Positions 38,776 to 48,289 of a stretch of DNA of 64,000 nucleotides are shown here, one piece after another; within the stretch, counting starts at the first letter, position 1; every line of letters begins with the position of its first letter. The position numbers were made by a program, and so were the translations under genes. The stretch lies in assembly GCF_000803215.1 (NCBI RefSeq), contig NZ_JSXC01000012.1, positions 62,001 through 126,000 on the forward strand, written 5' to 3'. Below the pieces are notes generated by a model. The model was not told the DNA's origin. It did no database searches and saw only the letters and a program-made list of their open reading frames with translations. The DNA comes from Pectobacterium fontis. Lineage in GTDB: Bacteria > Pseudomonadota > Gammaproteobacteria > Enterobacterales > Enterobacteriaceae.

Positions 38776-40575
38776 ATGACAGCGCCGATGATGTCCGTTT
38801 CGCATTTGACCACCGCTTTTCAGGTGAACGGCGAGTGGATGAACGTGGTACGGGATCTCTCCTTCACGATTGGCGAGAAAGAGACGGTCGCCGTGGTGGG
38901 GGAATCCGGTTCAGGAAAAAGCGTGATGGCGAAATCCATTATGCGCCTTTTGCTATCTGGTCAAAGCCGAATTGAAGGCCAGATCCATTTTGACGGCACC
39001 GAGTTGCTGTCGCTCTCCAATAACGCGATGCAGAACGTGCGCGGCAACCGTATCGGCATGATTTTTCAGGAGCCGATGACCAGCCTGAATCCGGTGTTGC
39101 CGATTGGCTACCAGATAACCGAAGTGCTGCGTCGTCATCGCGGCATGGGGAAAGCTGAAGCGCGTGCCGAAGCGGTACGACTGCTGGAAAAAGTGCGTAT
39201 TCCAGCGGCGAAATCGCGCTTAAATGAGTACCCGCAAAGCTTCTCCGGCGGGATGCGCCAACGCGTGGTGATTGCGATTGCGCTGGCCTGTCACCCGAAA
39301 TTACTGATTGCCGATGAGCCGACGACGGCGCTGGACGTCACGATTCAGGCGCAAATTCTGACGCTGATAAAAACCCTTCAGGAAGAAGAAGGGATGTCGG
39401 TACTGTTTATCACGCATGATATGGGCGTGGTGGCGGAAATGTCCGACCGCACGCTGGTGATGCATCAGGGTGAACTGGTAGAAAACGCCGTCACGCGGGA
39501 AATTTTTCACCATCCGCAACAGCCCTATACTCGAATGTTGCTCTCAGCGGTGCCTAAACTTGGCTCAATGTCTGGCAGCGCGTGGCCACAGCGCTTTCCG
39601 CTGGTGGATCTCAACACCGGCGAGCGCCAGCCAGTGCCGGATGCCGTGAATACGGTGTCGGGTGAGGAGCCAGTGCTGACGGTAAAAAATTTGGTGACGC
39701 GATTTGATATCCGATCAGGGTTTTTCCGTCGTCTATCGGGTCGGGTTCACGCGGTGGAGGATGTGTCGTTCGATCTCTGGTCGGGGGAAACGCTCGCGCT
39801 GGTGGGGGAGTCCGGCTGTGGTAAATCCACCACCGGTCGGTCGATTATTCGTCTCAATGATGTGGTGAGCGGGGATATCCAACTGCTGGGAAAAAGCATT
39901 CTGACGGCGGATAAACGTGAGTTGACCGATTCACGGCGGCAGATTCAGATGGTGTTTCAGGATCCGTATGAAAGCCTGAACCCGCGTATGCGGATAGGGG
40001 AAGCGATTGCCGAACCTATGCTGCTGCATGGTCTGGCGACGCGACAGAATGTGAATGCCAGAGTGCGCGCGCTGCTGGAACAGGTGGGGTTATCCGGCGA
40101 GATGGCGTCGCGTTTCCCGCATCAGTTCTCCGGCGGGCAGCGGCAGCGGGTGTGTATTGCCCGCGCATTGGCGCTGGAGCCGAAAGTGATTATTGCCGAT
40201 GAATCGGTATCGGCGCTGGATGTGTCCGTCAAGGCGCAGGTGATCAACCTGATGCTGGATCTCCAACAGACGCTGGGGCTGTCCTTCCTGTTTATTTCGC
40301 ACGACATGGCGGTGGTTGAGCGTATCAGCCACCGCGTAGCGGTGATGTATCTCGGCGAAATTGTGGAGATCGGCCCACGTTCGGCGATCTTCGACAATCC
40401 GCAGCATGATTACACCCGACGTCTCATTTCTGCGGTTCCTGTACCGGATCCCGATACCCGTCCGGTGCGTCATATCACCCATGATGAACTGCGCAGCCCG
40501 GTACGCGCCCCTGATTACCGTCCCCCTGCCCGTCGCTATAAGCAGGTTGGAGAGGGGCACTTCGTGCTGGTATGA
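38776..40575 (+). CDS. Fused double ABC ATPase (DppD-DppF type)
   Basis: A 599-aa cytoplasmic protein with two complete ABC ATPase modules. First half: Walker A GESGSGKS, signature SFSGGMRQR, Walker B LLIADEPTTALD. Second half: Walker A GESGCGKSTTG, signature QFSGGQRQR, Walker B IIADESVSALD. Each half ends in the oligopeptide-type C-terminal region (YTRMLLSAVP, YTRRLISAVPVPDPDTR). One chain thus replaces separate DppD and DppF. ATG 38776 has AAAGGA at good spacing; the frame opens at GTG 38755. Last gene of the operon. Confidence 0.93.
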   Translation: MTAPMMSVSHLTTAFQVNGEWMNVVRDLSFTIGEKETVAVVGESGSGKSVMAKSIMRLLLSGQSRIEGQIHFDGTELLSLSNNAMQNVRGNRIGMIFQEPMTSLNPVLPIGYQITEVLRRHRGMGKAEARAEAVRLLEKVRIPAAKSRLNEYPQSFSGGMRQRVVIAIALACHPKLLIADEPTTALDVTIQAQILTLIKTLQEEEGMSVLFITHDMGVVAEMSDRTLVMHQGELVENAVTREIFHHPQQPYTRMLLSAVPKLGSMSGSAWPQRFPLVDLNTGERQPVPDAVNTVSGEEPVLTVKNLVTRFDIRSGFFRRLSGRVHAVEDVSFDLWSGETLALVGESGCGKSTTGRSIIRLNDVVSGDIQLLGKSILTADKRELTDSRRQIQMVFQDPYESLNPRMRIGEAIAEPMLLHGLATRQNVNARVRALLEQVGLSGEMASRFPHQFSGGQRQRVCIARALALEPKVIIADESVSALDVSVKAQVINLMLDLQQTLGLSFLFISHDMAVVERISHRVAVMYLGEIVEIGPRSAIFDNPQHDYTRRLISAVPVPDPDTRPVRHITHDELRSPVRAPDYRPPARRYKQVGEGHFVLV

Positions 40576-40730
40576 CGGTCACGCCGTCTTATTTCCCATT
40601 TGGGTCGTGACCGATGGCGCTGGCAACGGTATGGCTTTCTCCCTGATTACGCTGTGTCGCAATACGTCTGCGCTATTTCCTGCAACCTATCTATTACTCC
40701 TAATCGTTTATTTAGCTAAGTATGTTAATA

Positions 40731-40808
40731 ATATGAATATACGAATAACTAAAATGAAATTCCTTTAAAAACAAAAAACTACCTCGCCTTTTTTCAGTAT
40801 ATTCATAT
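40731..40808. repeat. Two 12-bp inverted half-sites 54 bp apart, upstream of the sugar ABC operon
   Basis: ATATGAATATAC (40731-40742) and its exact complement GTATATTCATAT (40797-40808). They lie in the 352-bp gene-free gap 40576-40927. Paired operator half-sites or a DNA-looping arrangement are possible. The gap also holds a CGGTCACG/CGTGACCG repeat (40576-40583, 40606-40613) just after the dppDF-type stop, which may end that transcript. No gene is visible in the gap. Confidence 0.55.
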
Positions 40809-40927
40809 GGCGCATAAGTTATGCTATCTGCGTTATAGACAGCAATTATTTCTGCACGCTAGTTTCATCTGCATTATTAAAGTCAATATAAACATTGTTC
40901 GATTTATTAACTTGCGGAGTGAAACCA

Positions 40928-42259
40928 GTGGAAAGAAAGTCTCTTTTTCGTATTTCTCGCGCGGCGATATTCACCATGCTGGCGTTGCCCGTTTTTTCTA
41001 CGGCTTATGCCGCCAATGTTAAGATTGTCATTAACCAGTCGCCGTGGCTCGATGGTTTTAAAAAAACGGTAGAAAAATATAATCATGATACCGGAAATAA
41101 CGTCAGCATCGACGCGGTGCCCTACGGTGGGTTGCTCGATAAGATTCGCAGTTCGGTACGGGCGAAGGAGGGCGTTTATGATATTACTATGTTGGATATC
41201 AACTGGTTGGGTGAGTTTTATGACGGCGGGTTTTTGACACCAATTAAAAATATTGAGGCGGATTATCACCTGCCTGAATCAGTGCTGACATTTGGCGATG
41301 CGCTTTATTGGGACAATGCGCGAAAAGTTTTTAATAAACAATCCGGTGAACTCTATACCTTCCCGGTTACTGCCAATCCACAGTTGTTTTATTATCGCAA
41401 GGATATTTACCAAAAGGCCGGACTGACTGCGCCGAAAACATGGGAAGAGTTAACCGAGAATACCAAAAAATTGCATCAACCACCGCGGCAGAATGGTTTC
41501 CTCATTCGTGGCGGCCCTCAGGATATCGTTTTTGATATTGCTCCATTTTTACTCTCTACGGGGGGAGGCGTATTTAAAAATCCGCGCGAAGGGAATTTTG
41601 ACATTATCCTCAATAGCCCGGAAACATTACGCGGGCTTAAATATTATATTTCGATTGCCAAATCGGGTTACAGCAATCCCGGTTCCCTAACTCAGGGGGA
41701 ATTGATTCAGCTTTTCTCCACAGGGAAAGCGGCGCAGGCGAATATTGTCGCGGCAGCGCGTGGACCGCTGAGCAACCCGGATAGCTCTATCGTCACGGAT
41801 AAATATGGCGTTACGCTGATTCCTCATCCTGCCGGGGAGAAGGGCGTGTATGCCGCAGGTCACTGGGTCGGTGGTATCCCACAAAATATTCCTGCGGCTA
41901 ACAAGCAGGCGGCGCTGGATTTTTTCAAATGGTATGAACAACAGGCTAATCAGGTGTACCTGTATGAGTCTGGCGGCGTGCCAGTCCGTTCCGATTTGGT
42001 CGGCGTCGCGAAAGACCCGCTCAACTTCTTACCCGCGCTGACGGAAGCCACCGCTAACGCGCAGATTATCAGTCCGGTAAAAGAGTCGGCGCAGATTCAC
42101 TCCCTGCTGGGGCTGCAATTGTACAAAGCGCTTAGCGGTGAACAGTCGGCGGAAAAGGCGCTCAATACCGCTGCGCATCAGGTATACCAGCTTTTGTCGG
42201 CTGCGGGATATCAGACGCAGCTTCCGCCGGATCTACCTGACGCAGCGAGTAAAGGATAA
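40928..42259 (+). CDS. ABC transporter substrate-binding protein, sugar type
   Basis: A 443-aa periplasmic solute-binding protein of the family-1 (MalE/UgpB-like) class. Signal peptide about residues 1-29 (RAAIFTMLALPVFSTAYA). Landmarks: AKEGVYDITMLDINWLGEF, FPVTANPQLFYYRKDIY and AGHWVGGIPQNIPAANK. I start at GTG 40928, which has GGAG eight bases upstream and gives a normal signal peptide; GTG 40919 is also possible. It heads an operon with two permeases, an ATPase and two sulfatases, so the ligand is probably a sulfated sugar or other sulfate ester (inference). Confidence 0.87.
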   Translation: MERKSLFRISRAAIFTMLALPVFSTAYAANVKIVINQSPWLDGFKKTVEKYNHDTGNNVSIDAVPYGGLLDKIRSSVRAKEGVYDITMLDINWLGEFYDGGFLTPIKNIEADYHLPESVLTFGDALYWDNARKVFNKQSGELYTFPVTANPQLFYYRKDIYQKAGLTAPKTWEELTENTKKLHQPPRQNGFLIRGGPQDIVFDIAPFLLSTGGGVFKNPREGNFDIILNSPETLRGLKYYISIAKSGYSNPGSLTQGELIQLFSTGKAAQANIVAAARGPLSNPDSSIVTDKYGVTLIPHPAGEKGVYAAGHWVGGIPQNIPAANKQAALDFFKWYEQQANQVYLYESGGVPVRSDLVGVAKDPLNFLPALTEATANAQIISPVKESAQIHSLLGLQLYKALSGEQSAEKALNTAAHQVYQLLSAAGYQTQLPPDLPDAASKG

Positions 42260-42264
42260 CTGCC

Positions 42265-43182
42265 ATGTCTGGACCCTCGCTCTCCGTGCCACGAGCCATC
42301 TCCCCTGCGCGGCGTCAGCGCCGTGACGTGTGGCCGTGGCTGGCGCTAACGCCGCTGATCGTCATTATTGCCACGCTGATGGTTACGCCGGTGATTCATC
42401 TCTTCAGCCTGATCACCCAGGACGTGAGCTGGCAGGAGGGGCGTGCCGTCTCCCGTTTTGTCGGGCTGGACAATATTCGCGCCTTTCTTGCCGACCCTTA
42501 TTACTGGCCGGGGCTGATCAATACGCTGGCGTTTTCGGTGATCGCGGTAACGCTTCAGGTCATTATCGGGTTCGCGCTGGCGCTGGCGGTTAATGATATG
42601 AAGAAAGAATCGCGTTTACTGACCACCATTCTGCTGCTGCCGATCGTGATCTCTCCCATCGTGATCGGGGCGATGTGGCGGCTCATCCTGAACAACGATT
42701 CCGGGGTCCTCAACGTGGTGTTGAGCCAGTTGGATATCGTGCCACCTGACTGGCTGGGCACGCCATCGCTGGCCTTCCTGTCGGTGATTGTGGTCGATGT
42801 CTGGCACTGGACGCCGTTCTCCTTCTTGTTATTGCTGGCGGGCTTGAAAGCGCTGCCCCGCGAGGTGTTGGAAGCTGCCCAGTTGGATGGATGCAGACGC
42901 TGGCAGCGCCTGCGCTTCGTCATTTTTCCCATGATGTGGCCAGCATTATTAATCACCCTGTTACTGCGCATCATTTTCTCATTCAAGGTGTTTGATGAGA
43001 TCTATCTGCTGACCAAAGGCGGCCCCGGCACCGCCACTGAGATGGTCAGTTACTCCATTTACCGCGCCTTCTTTATTGAGGATCGTGAAGGGCTGGGAGC
43101 GGTGATGTCGCTGTTTACCTTCTTCATTATCGCCTTGCTGCTGGTGGTGTTGGTGAACCTGCGCAAGCGGAGGATAAGCTGA
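42265..43182 (+). CDS. Sugar ABC transporter permease, MalF/UgpA type
   Basis: A 305-aa inner-membrane permease with six predicted helices (first at about 29-49, ALTPLIVIIATLMVTPVIH). The EAA loop is EVLEAAQLDGCRRWQRLRFV. The text LTKGGPGTATEMVSYSIYR is typical of this family. It overlaps the next permease by 1 bp (TGATG) and pairs with it. Confidence 0.92.
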   Translation: MSGPSLSVPRAISPARRQRRDVWPWLALTPLIVIIATLMVTPVIHLFSLITQDVSWQEGRAVSRFVGLDNIRAFLADPYYWPGLINTLAFSVIAVTLQVIIGFALALAVNDMKKESRLLTTILLLPIVISPIVIGAMWRLILNNDSGVLNVVLSQLDIVPPDWLGTPSLAFLSVIVVDVWHWTPFSFLLLLAGLKALPREVLEAAQLDGCRRWQRLRFVIFPMMWPALLITLLLRIIFSFKVFDEIYLLTKGGPGTATEMVSYSIYRAFFIEDREGLGAVMSLFTFFIIALLLVVLVNLRKRRIS

Positions 43183-44030
43183 TGCTGTTATCACTACGCG
43201 GGCGCGCCCGCCTGTTTACGATGGGGCGCAGTGCGGCAATCACGCTCTACGCTGCACTGGTACTGTTTCCTTTTATTTGGTTATTGAGCAGCGCCTTTAA
43301 GAAGCAGATTGATATTCTGCTTGCCCGTTTTGCATTTACGCCGACGCTGGATACCTTGCGCGAACTGCTGTTCGATCCCGGTTCGATGTTCAGTGCCTAT
43401 TTCGTCAACAGCGTGGTGATAACGCTGACGACGACCGCGATTATTGTCGCTGTGACGCTGTTTTCCGCCTATGCGCTGACCACCGTGCGCCAGTTGCCTC
43501 CTGCGCTGGGCGCGATACTGCTCGGCTGGTGCCTGCTGTTTAACCTGCTGCCGGTGGTGACGTTTGTCGGTTCCTGGTTCAATCTTTTCCGTCAGTTAGG
43601 CCTCTACGACACGCGGATTGCCATTATCATCGCCAGCGTTGCCGCCTGGCTGCCGATGGCGCTCTGGCTGGGTGTCACGTTTGCCCGCGAAATCCCTAAA
43701 GAGCTGCTTGATGCCGCCAGCGTAGACGGCTGCACCCATTGGCAACGATTTCGTTATGTCTTCGTTCCCCTGATCAAATCCGGTATGACCGCGACGACGA
43801 TTCTGGTGCTGCTGTTTGTGTGGAATGACTTCCCGATAGCGCTAATTCTCAGTTCGGAGCAGGCGCGAACCTTGCCCGTATACATCACCGCCTTTTCGCA
43901 GAATGAACAGATTCGCTATGCGGAAATGGCCTCTTCATCCCTGCTGGTGTCGATTCCGGTTCTGCTGCTGCTCGTGGTTGGCCAGCGTTTTATCGTGAAA
44001 GGATTACTGTCCGGCGCGGTGAAATCATGA
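43182..44030 (+). CDS. Sugar ABC transporter permease, MalG/UgpE type
   Basis: A 282-aa inner-membrane permease with six predicted helices. The EAA loop is ELLDAASVDGCTHWQRFRYV, followed by PLIKSGMTATTILVLLFVWND, typical of MalG-type partners. The start overlaps the previous stop, so translation is coupled. Confidence 0.92.
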   Translation: MLLSLRGRARLFTMGRSAAITLYAALVLFPFIWLLSSAFKKQIDILLARFAFTPTLDTLRELLFDPGSMFSAYFVNSVVITLTTTAIIVAVTLFSAYALTTVRQLPPALGAILLGWCLLFNLLPVVTFVGSWFNLFRQLGLYDTRIAIIIASVAAWLPMALWLGVTFAREIPKELLDAASVDGCTHWQRFRYVFVPLIKSGMTATTILVLLFVWNDFPIALILSSEQARTLPVYITAFSQNEQIRYAEMASSSLLVSIPVLLLLVVGQRFIVKGLLSGAVKS

Positions 44031-44049
44031 AATTCAAAAGGAAAACCCA

Positions 44050-45129
44050 ATGAGCGCGGTTGCTATCGAAAACGTCGAGAAGAAATACGGTAACGTCACG
44101 GTCTTGCAGAATATCGATCTGGATATTGAAAAGCGGGAATTTATCGTTCTCGTTGGCCCTTCCGGTTGCGGAAAATCAACGCTGTTGCGCATGATTGCCG
44201 GGCTGGAAGAGGTCGAACATGGTCGCATTCTGCTACAGGGCAATGATATCCATGAGATACCCGCCAGCGAACGCGATATTGCCATGGTCTTCCAGAGCTA
44301 TGCGCTCTATCCGCACATGAGCGTGGCGGAAAATATGGGGTTCGCGCTCAAGATCAAAGGCGTGGCGAAGCAGGAGATTGCCGAACGGGTTAACGCCACC
44401 GCCGACGCACTACAGCTTACGCCGCTGCTGGCGCGTTACCCGCGTGAACTCTCCGGCGGTCAGCGCCAGCGCGTGGCGATTGGTCGGGCGATGGTGCGCA
44501 ATCCCGAGGTCTTTTTGTTTGATGAACCGCTGTCAAATCTGGATGCCAAACTGCGGGTAGATATGCGTCTGGAGATCAAGAAGCTGCACCAGCAGTTAGA
44601 CGCCACGATGATCTACGTCACCCACGATCAGATCGAAGCGATGACCCTCGCCGATCGCATCGCCATTATGAATCAGGGGCGTATTGAACAGGTGGCGACC
44701 CCGCTGGAACTCTATGACCGACCACGTAATCTGTTTGTCGCCTCATTTATTGGCTCGCCGGAAATCAACCGCTTAGCCGGTCGCGTTTCCCTGGATGGCG
44801 CGAGCTTTGTTTGCGATTCCGGCCTGATCCTGCCGTTAGCAGACAATCTGGCACACCTTGCCGGAAGAGCGCTGGTTTATGCCATCCGCCCCGAGCATAT
44901 CGTTCTCAATCCTGATGAGGGTTTGCCTGCCGAAGTTGACGTTACCGAACCGACGGGCGTTGAAACGCTGGTGAACGCCAGGTTGGGCGATGAAACGCTG
45001 ACCTGTACCTTCCGCCAGCGGCTTGAACTCCAGCCGGGCGATAGCATCCGGTTACTGCCGGATATTCGTCATATCCACCTGTTTGATGCCGAAACCGGCG
45101 ACAGAATTCCCCTGACTAAGGAGCAATAA
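44050..45129 (+). CDS. Sugar ABC transporter ATPase, UgpC/MsmK/MalK type
   Basis: A 359-aa cytoplasmic ATPase. Walker A GPSGCGKST is near residue 37, signature LSGGQRQR near 135, Walker B VFLFDEPLSNLDAKLR near 155. A C-terminal regulatory OB-fold (about 240-355) with YAIRPEHIVL is typical of the MalK-like subgroup. It overlaps the sulfatase start by 1 bp, which ties import and desulfation together. Confidence 0.94.
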   Translation: MSAVAIENVEKKYGNVTVLQNIDLDIEKREFIVLVGPSGCGKSTLLRMIAGLEEVEHGRILLQGNDIHEIPASERDIAMVFQSYALYPHMSVAENMGFALKIKGVAKQEIAERVNATADALQLTPLLARYPRELSGGQRQRVAIGRAMVRNPEVFLFDEPLSNLDAKLRVDMRLEIKKLHQQLDATMIYVTHDQIEAMTLADRIAIMNQGRIEQVATPLELYDRPRNLFVASFIGSPEINRLAGRVSLDGASFVCDSGLILPLADNLAHLAGRALVYAIRPEHIVLNPDEGLPAEVDVTEPTGVETLVNARLGDETLTCTFRQRLELQPGDSIRLLPDIRHIHLFDAETGDRIPLTKEQ

Positions 45130-46664
45130 TGCGTACCGTCTTCCTGTTATTTGACTCATTGAACCGGCTGGCTCTGTCGCCTTACGGCGGCCAGCATGTG
45201 CCGACGCCGAATTTTGACCGTCTGGCGCGGCGCTCGGTGGCATTCGATCGCCACTACGTCGGCAGTATGCCCTGTATGCCCGCCAGACGAGACATGCAGA
45301 CCGGTCGCTTAAGCTTTTTGCACCGCAGTTGGGGGCCGCTGGAGCCGTTTGATAATTCCTTTCCAGAGCTGCTTTATCAGCAAGGGATCTACAGCCATCT
45401 GATCACCGATCATAATCACTATTTTGAAGACGGCGGGGCGACCTATCACAATCGCTATGACTCGTTTGAGTTTATTCGCGGGCAGGAGGGCGACGCATGG
45501 AAAGCCATGGTGCAACCGCATTGGGAGCGCTTGCGGGAAAAATATCACCCCTCGCAGTTCTCCAGTGAGCGGCGGAATTTAAAAGCACGCAATATCATCA
45601 ACCGCGAATATATCCGCGAAGAAAAAGATTTTCCGTCGGTACAATGCTTTGCCCGCGGTCTGGAGTTTCTTGATACCAATCGGCATGCCGATAACTGGTT
45701 CCTGCAAATCGAAACGTTCGATCCGCATGAACCGTTTACCGCGCCTGAGCGTTTTTACAATGCGATCAATACCGACTGGACGGGACCGGCTCTTGACTGG
45801 CCGCGCTATGGTCGCGTCGATGAGCTACCGGAAGAGTGCGAGGAACTGCGCGCCAATTACTATCGGCTGATTGCGCTGTGTGATTCGTTACTCGGCGACG
45901 TGCTGGATTACTTTGATAAGTACGATCTGTGGAAAGACACTGCGCTGGTGCTCTCCACCGACCACGGTTTCCTGCTGGGCGAGCATGATTTCTGGGCCAA
46001 AAACCGCATGAATATGTATGAGGAAGTGGCGCATATTCCGCTGTTCATCCACCATCCTGAATACGCCCACTTTGCCGGACAGCGCAGGCAGGCTTTGACG
46101 CAAACGCCGGATCTCGCCGCGACCTTCCTTGATATTCACGGCGCGAAACGACCAGCAGAGATGCAAGGGCATTCGCTGCTGCCGGTGGTGGCGCAGGATC
46201 AGCCGCTGCGGGAGGGGATGCTGTTTGGCTACTTTGGTGGGGCGGTCAACGTGACCGATGGTCGTTATACCTATCACCGTTACCCGGAAAATCTCAGCGA
46301 GCAGGAGATTTACCAGTACACGCTGATGCCGACCCATATCACCTCGCGTTTCAGTACCGAAGAGCTGGCCGATACCACGCTGGCCGCGCCTTTCCCCTTT
46401 ACCAAAGGCACGCCGTTGCTGCGGGTGCCGGTGATCAACACATCGCCAATCTATAAAAACTATGGACCGGGGTCGCTGCTGGAAAAAGAGACCCGGCTTT
46501 ACGATTTAGTGGAGGACCCGGGCCAGCTTGCGCCGCTCGCCGATCCGGTCGCTGAGCAGCGGCTGATTGAGTTGATGAGCGGTCTGATGGAGAAAAACGC
46601 GGCACCGCCGGAAGCGTTCGTACGGCTGGGGTTAACGCCCAGTGAAACGTCCTCTGCGGTCTAA
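45129..46664 (+). CDS. Sulfatase (formylglycine type), first of two
   Basis: A 511-aa alkaline phosphatase-superfamily sulfatase with no signal peptide, so cytoplasmic. The activation motif is SMPCMPARRDMQTGR: Cys49 in C-x-P-x-R would be converted to formylglycine. Metal-site text includes the N-terminal Asp (FLLFDSLN), DPHEPFTAPERF and the late STDHGFLLGEHDFWAKN. The non-standard CMPAR rather than C-T/S-P-S-R resembles a subgroup with wide sulfate/phosphonate-ester scope. The substrate is unknown. It would act on esters imported by the ABC system. No maturase gene (AslB- or FGE-like) is in the window. Confidence 0.9.
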   Translation: MRTVFLLFDSLNRLALSPYGGQHVPTPNFDRLARRSVAFDRHYVGSMPCMPARRDMQTGRLSFLHRSWGPLEPFDNSFPELLYQQGIYSHLITDHNHYFEDGGATYHNRYDSFEFIRGQEGDAWKAMVQPHWERLREKYHPSQFSSERRNLKARNIINREYIREEKDFPSVQCFARGLEFLDTNRHADNWFLQIETFDPHEPFTAPERFYNAINTDWTGPALDWPRYGRVDELPEECEELRANYYRLIALCDSLLGDVLDYFDKYDLWKDTALVLSTDHGFLLGEHDFWAKNRMNMYEEVAHIPLFIHHPEYAHFAGQRRQALTQTPDLAATFLDIHGAKRPAEMQGHSLLPVVAQDQPLREGMLFGYFGGAVNVTDGRYTYHRYPENLSEQEIYQYTLMPTHITSRFSTEELADTTLAAPFPFTKGTPLLRVPVINTSPIYKNYGPGSLLEKETRLYDLVEDPGQLAPLADPVAEQRLIELMSGLMEKNAAPPEAFVRLGLTPSETSSAV

Positions 46665-46718
46665 CCTACGGCGTGACGGCCCGCCGCTGTGCGGGCCACA
46701 AACAGTAAGCGATATAAA

Positions 46719-48173
46719 ATGCATCAGCCGAATATTTTATGGATATGTACCGATCAGCAGCGCTGGGATACGCTTTCCTGCCTTGGGACGCCCGGCGCGC
46801 AGACGCCGCACATTGATAACCTTGCCGCCGCCGGGGTGCTGTTTGAACGCGCCTATGTGCAAAGCCCCATTTGTACCCCTAGCCGCGCCTCGTTCCTGAC
46901 CGGAATGTATCCTATTGCTCATCAGGTACAGCGTAATGGCAACCGCCGCTTTCCCGATCACCTCCATCTGCTACCCCGTTCATTTCAGCAAGCGGGATAT
47001 CGCACCGGACTGATTGGCAAACTGCACCTTTCCGCCAGCCAACACGGCGTGGAGCAGCGCCCCGATGATGGCTACGATGAATTTTACTGGAGCCAGCATC
47101 CGCACCCCGACTGGCCGGAAGGTCACGATTATCAGGCGTGGCTGGAAGAAAAAGGCGTTGATCCAAAGGCGCTTTACGCCCACGCGCAGGGGGCGATGTA
47201 TCCGGGAGTAGAGACGGAATTTCACCAGACCACCTGGGCGACGCAGCGGGCGCGAGAATTTATCTCCCGCCACTCGCCATCGCCGTGGTTTCTCAGTATT
47301 AATCTTTACGATCCGCACCCGCCGTTTGACCCTCCGCAAGAGTATTTACAGCGTATCGATGCGGATGCGATTCGCCCGCCGCTGTTTATTTCCAGTGACC
47401 TTGCGCATCAAACACGCTTTCAGCGGGTCGATCAGCAGGCGAAAAAGGCCGTTGACCCCAACGTGGTGGCAGAGGGCGACAGTCTGCACGGCAGCCATGA
47501 TACGCCGCCGGAATCCTGGGATATCAAGGCGATCCGTGCAGCCTATTTCGCGATGATTGCGCTGGTGGATGATATGGTCGGCAGTTTGACGTCGCTACTG
47601 GATGAGAGCGGGCAGCGGCAGAATACGCTGGTGATATTTATGAGCGATCATGGGGAAATGCTCGGCGACCATGGGCTGCTCTATAAAGGCTGTCGCTTTT
47701 ATGAAGGGCTGGTGCACGTACCGCTGATCGCCGCCTGGCCGCAGCGTTTTGCGCCGGGGAGACGTTCCAATGCCTTAGTCGAGCTGGTCGATATACCGGC
47801 GACCTTGCTGGAAAGTGCAGGCCTACCTATACCGGTACAGAATCAGGGACTGTCGCTGTACTCTCTGCTCCGCGGTGACAGCGCGTTGCATCAGCATAAG
47901 CCCTATGCGCTGTCTGAATATTTTGATGCGCTCAACGTTCCCGGCAGCGTCGGTTCGCGCGGCAGCATGTATTTTGATGGTCGCTATAAGCTGAATGTTT
48001 ATCACGATGCTGTTGAGGGAGAGCTGTTTGATTTAGAACAGGATCCGCATGAATTTCACGACCGCTGGCACGACCCACAGTTTAAGCCACTGAAAGCGCA
48101 GCTTATCCAGCAACATTTTGCCGCCATGATGAAAGTCAGCGGCGCGGGGCCGGAGCGGATCGGTGATTTTTAG
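46719..48173 (+). CDS. Sulfatase (formylglycine type), second of two
   Basis: A 484-aa cytoplasmic sulfatase with the classical signature ICTPSRASFLTGMYP, the formylglycine Cys at residue 52. The N-terminal metal ligands are in CTDQQRWDTL, and the second half has FMSDHGEMLGDHGLLYKG and the C-terminal LFDLEQDPHEFHDRW. It resembles the choline-sulfatase/YidJ-like group. I start at ATG 46719, because the protein then begins MHQPNILWICTDQQR as family members do. Last gene of the operon; a strong bidirectional terminator follows. Confidence 0.92.
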   Translation: MHQPNILWICTDQQRWDTLSCLGTPGAQTPHIDNLAAAGVLFERAYVQSPICTPSRASFLTGMYPIAHQVQRNGNRRFPDHLHLLPRSFQQAGYRTGLIGKLHLSASQHGVEQRPDDGYDEFYWSQHPHPDWPEGHDYQAWLEEKGVDPKALYAHAQGAMYPGVETEFHQTTWATQRAREFISRHSPSPWFLSINLYDPHPPFDPPQEYLQRIDADAIRPPLFISSDLAHQTRFQRVDQQAKKAVDPNVVAEGDSLHGSHDTPPESWDIKAIRAAYFAMIALVDDMVGSLTSLLDESGQRQNTLVIFMSDHGEMLGDHGLLYKGCRFYEGLVHVPLIAAWPQRFAPGRRSNALVELVDIPATLLESAGLPIPVQNQGLSLYSLLRGDSALHQHKPYALSEYFDALNVPGSVGSRGSMYFDGRYKLNVYHDAVEGELFDLEQDPHEFHDRWHDPQFKPLKAQLIQQHFAAMMKVSGAGPERIGDF

Positions 48174-48223
48174 CCCGTTAGGCTAACATGTCGGTCACTC
48201 GCCTGTTTTAGAGGACACCAGCG

Positions 48224-48271
48224 AAAAAAAACGGACTTTCCTCTGGAGTGAGGAAAGTCCGTTTAATTTTT
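48224..48271. terminator. Bidirectional terminator between the sulfatase and DUF1471 genes
   Basis: A perfect 15-bp stem (AAACGGACTTTCCTC and complement, loop TGGAGT), with an A run on the left and AATTTTTT on the right, so it serves both convergent genes. Confidence 0.92.
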
Positions 48272-48289
48272 TGATGTTTTTTTCAGGCG

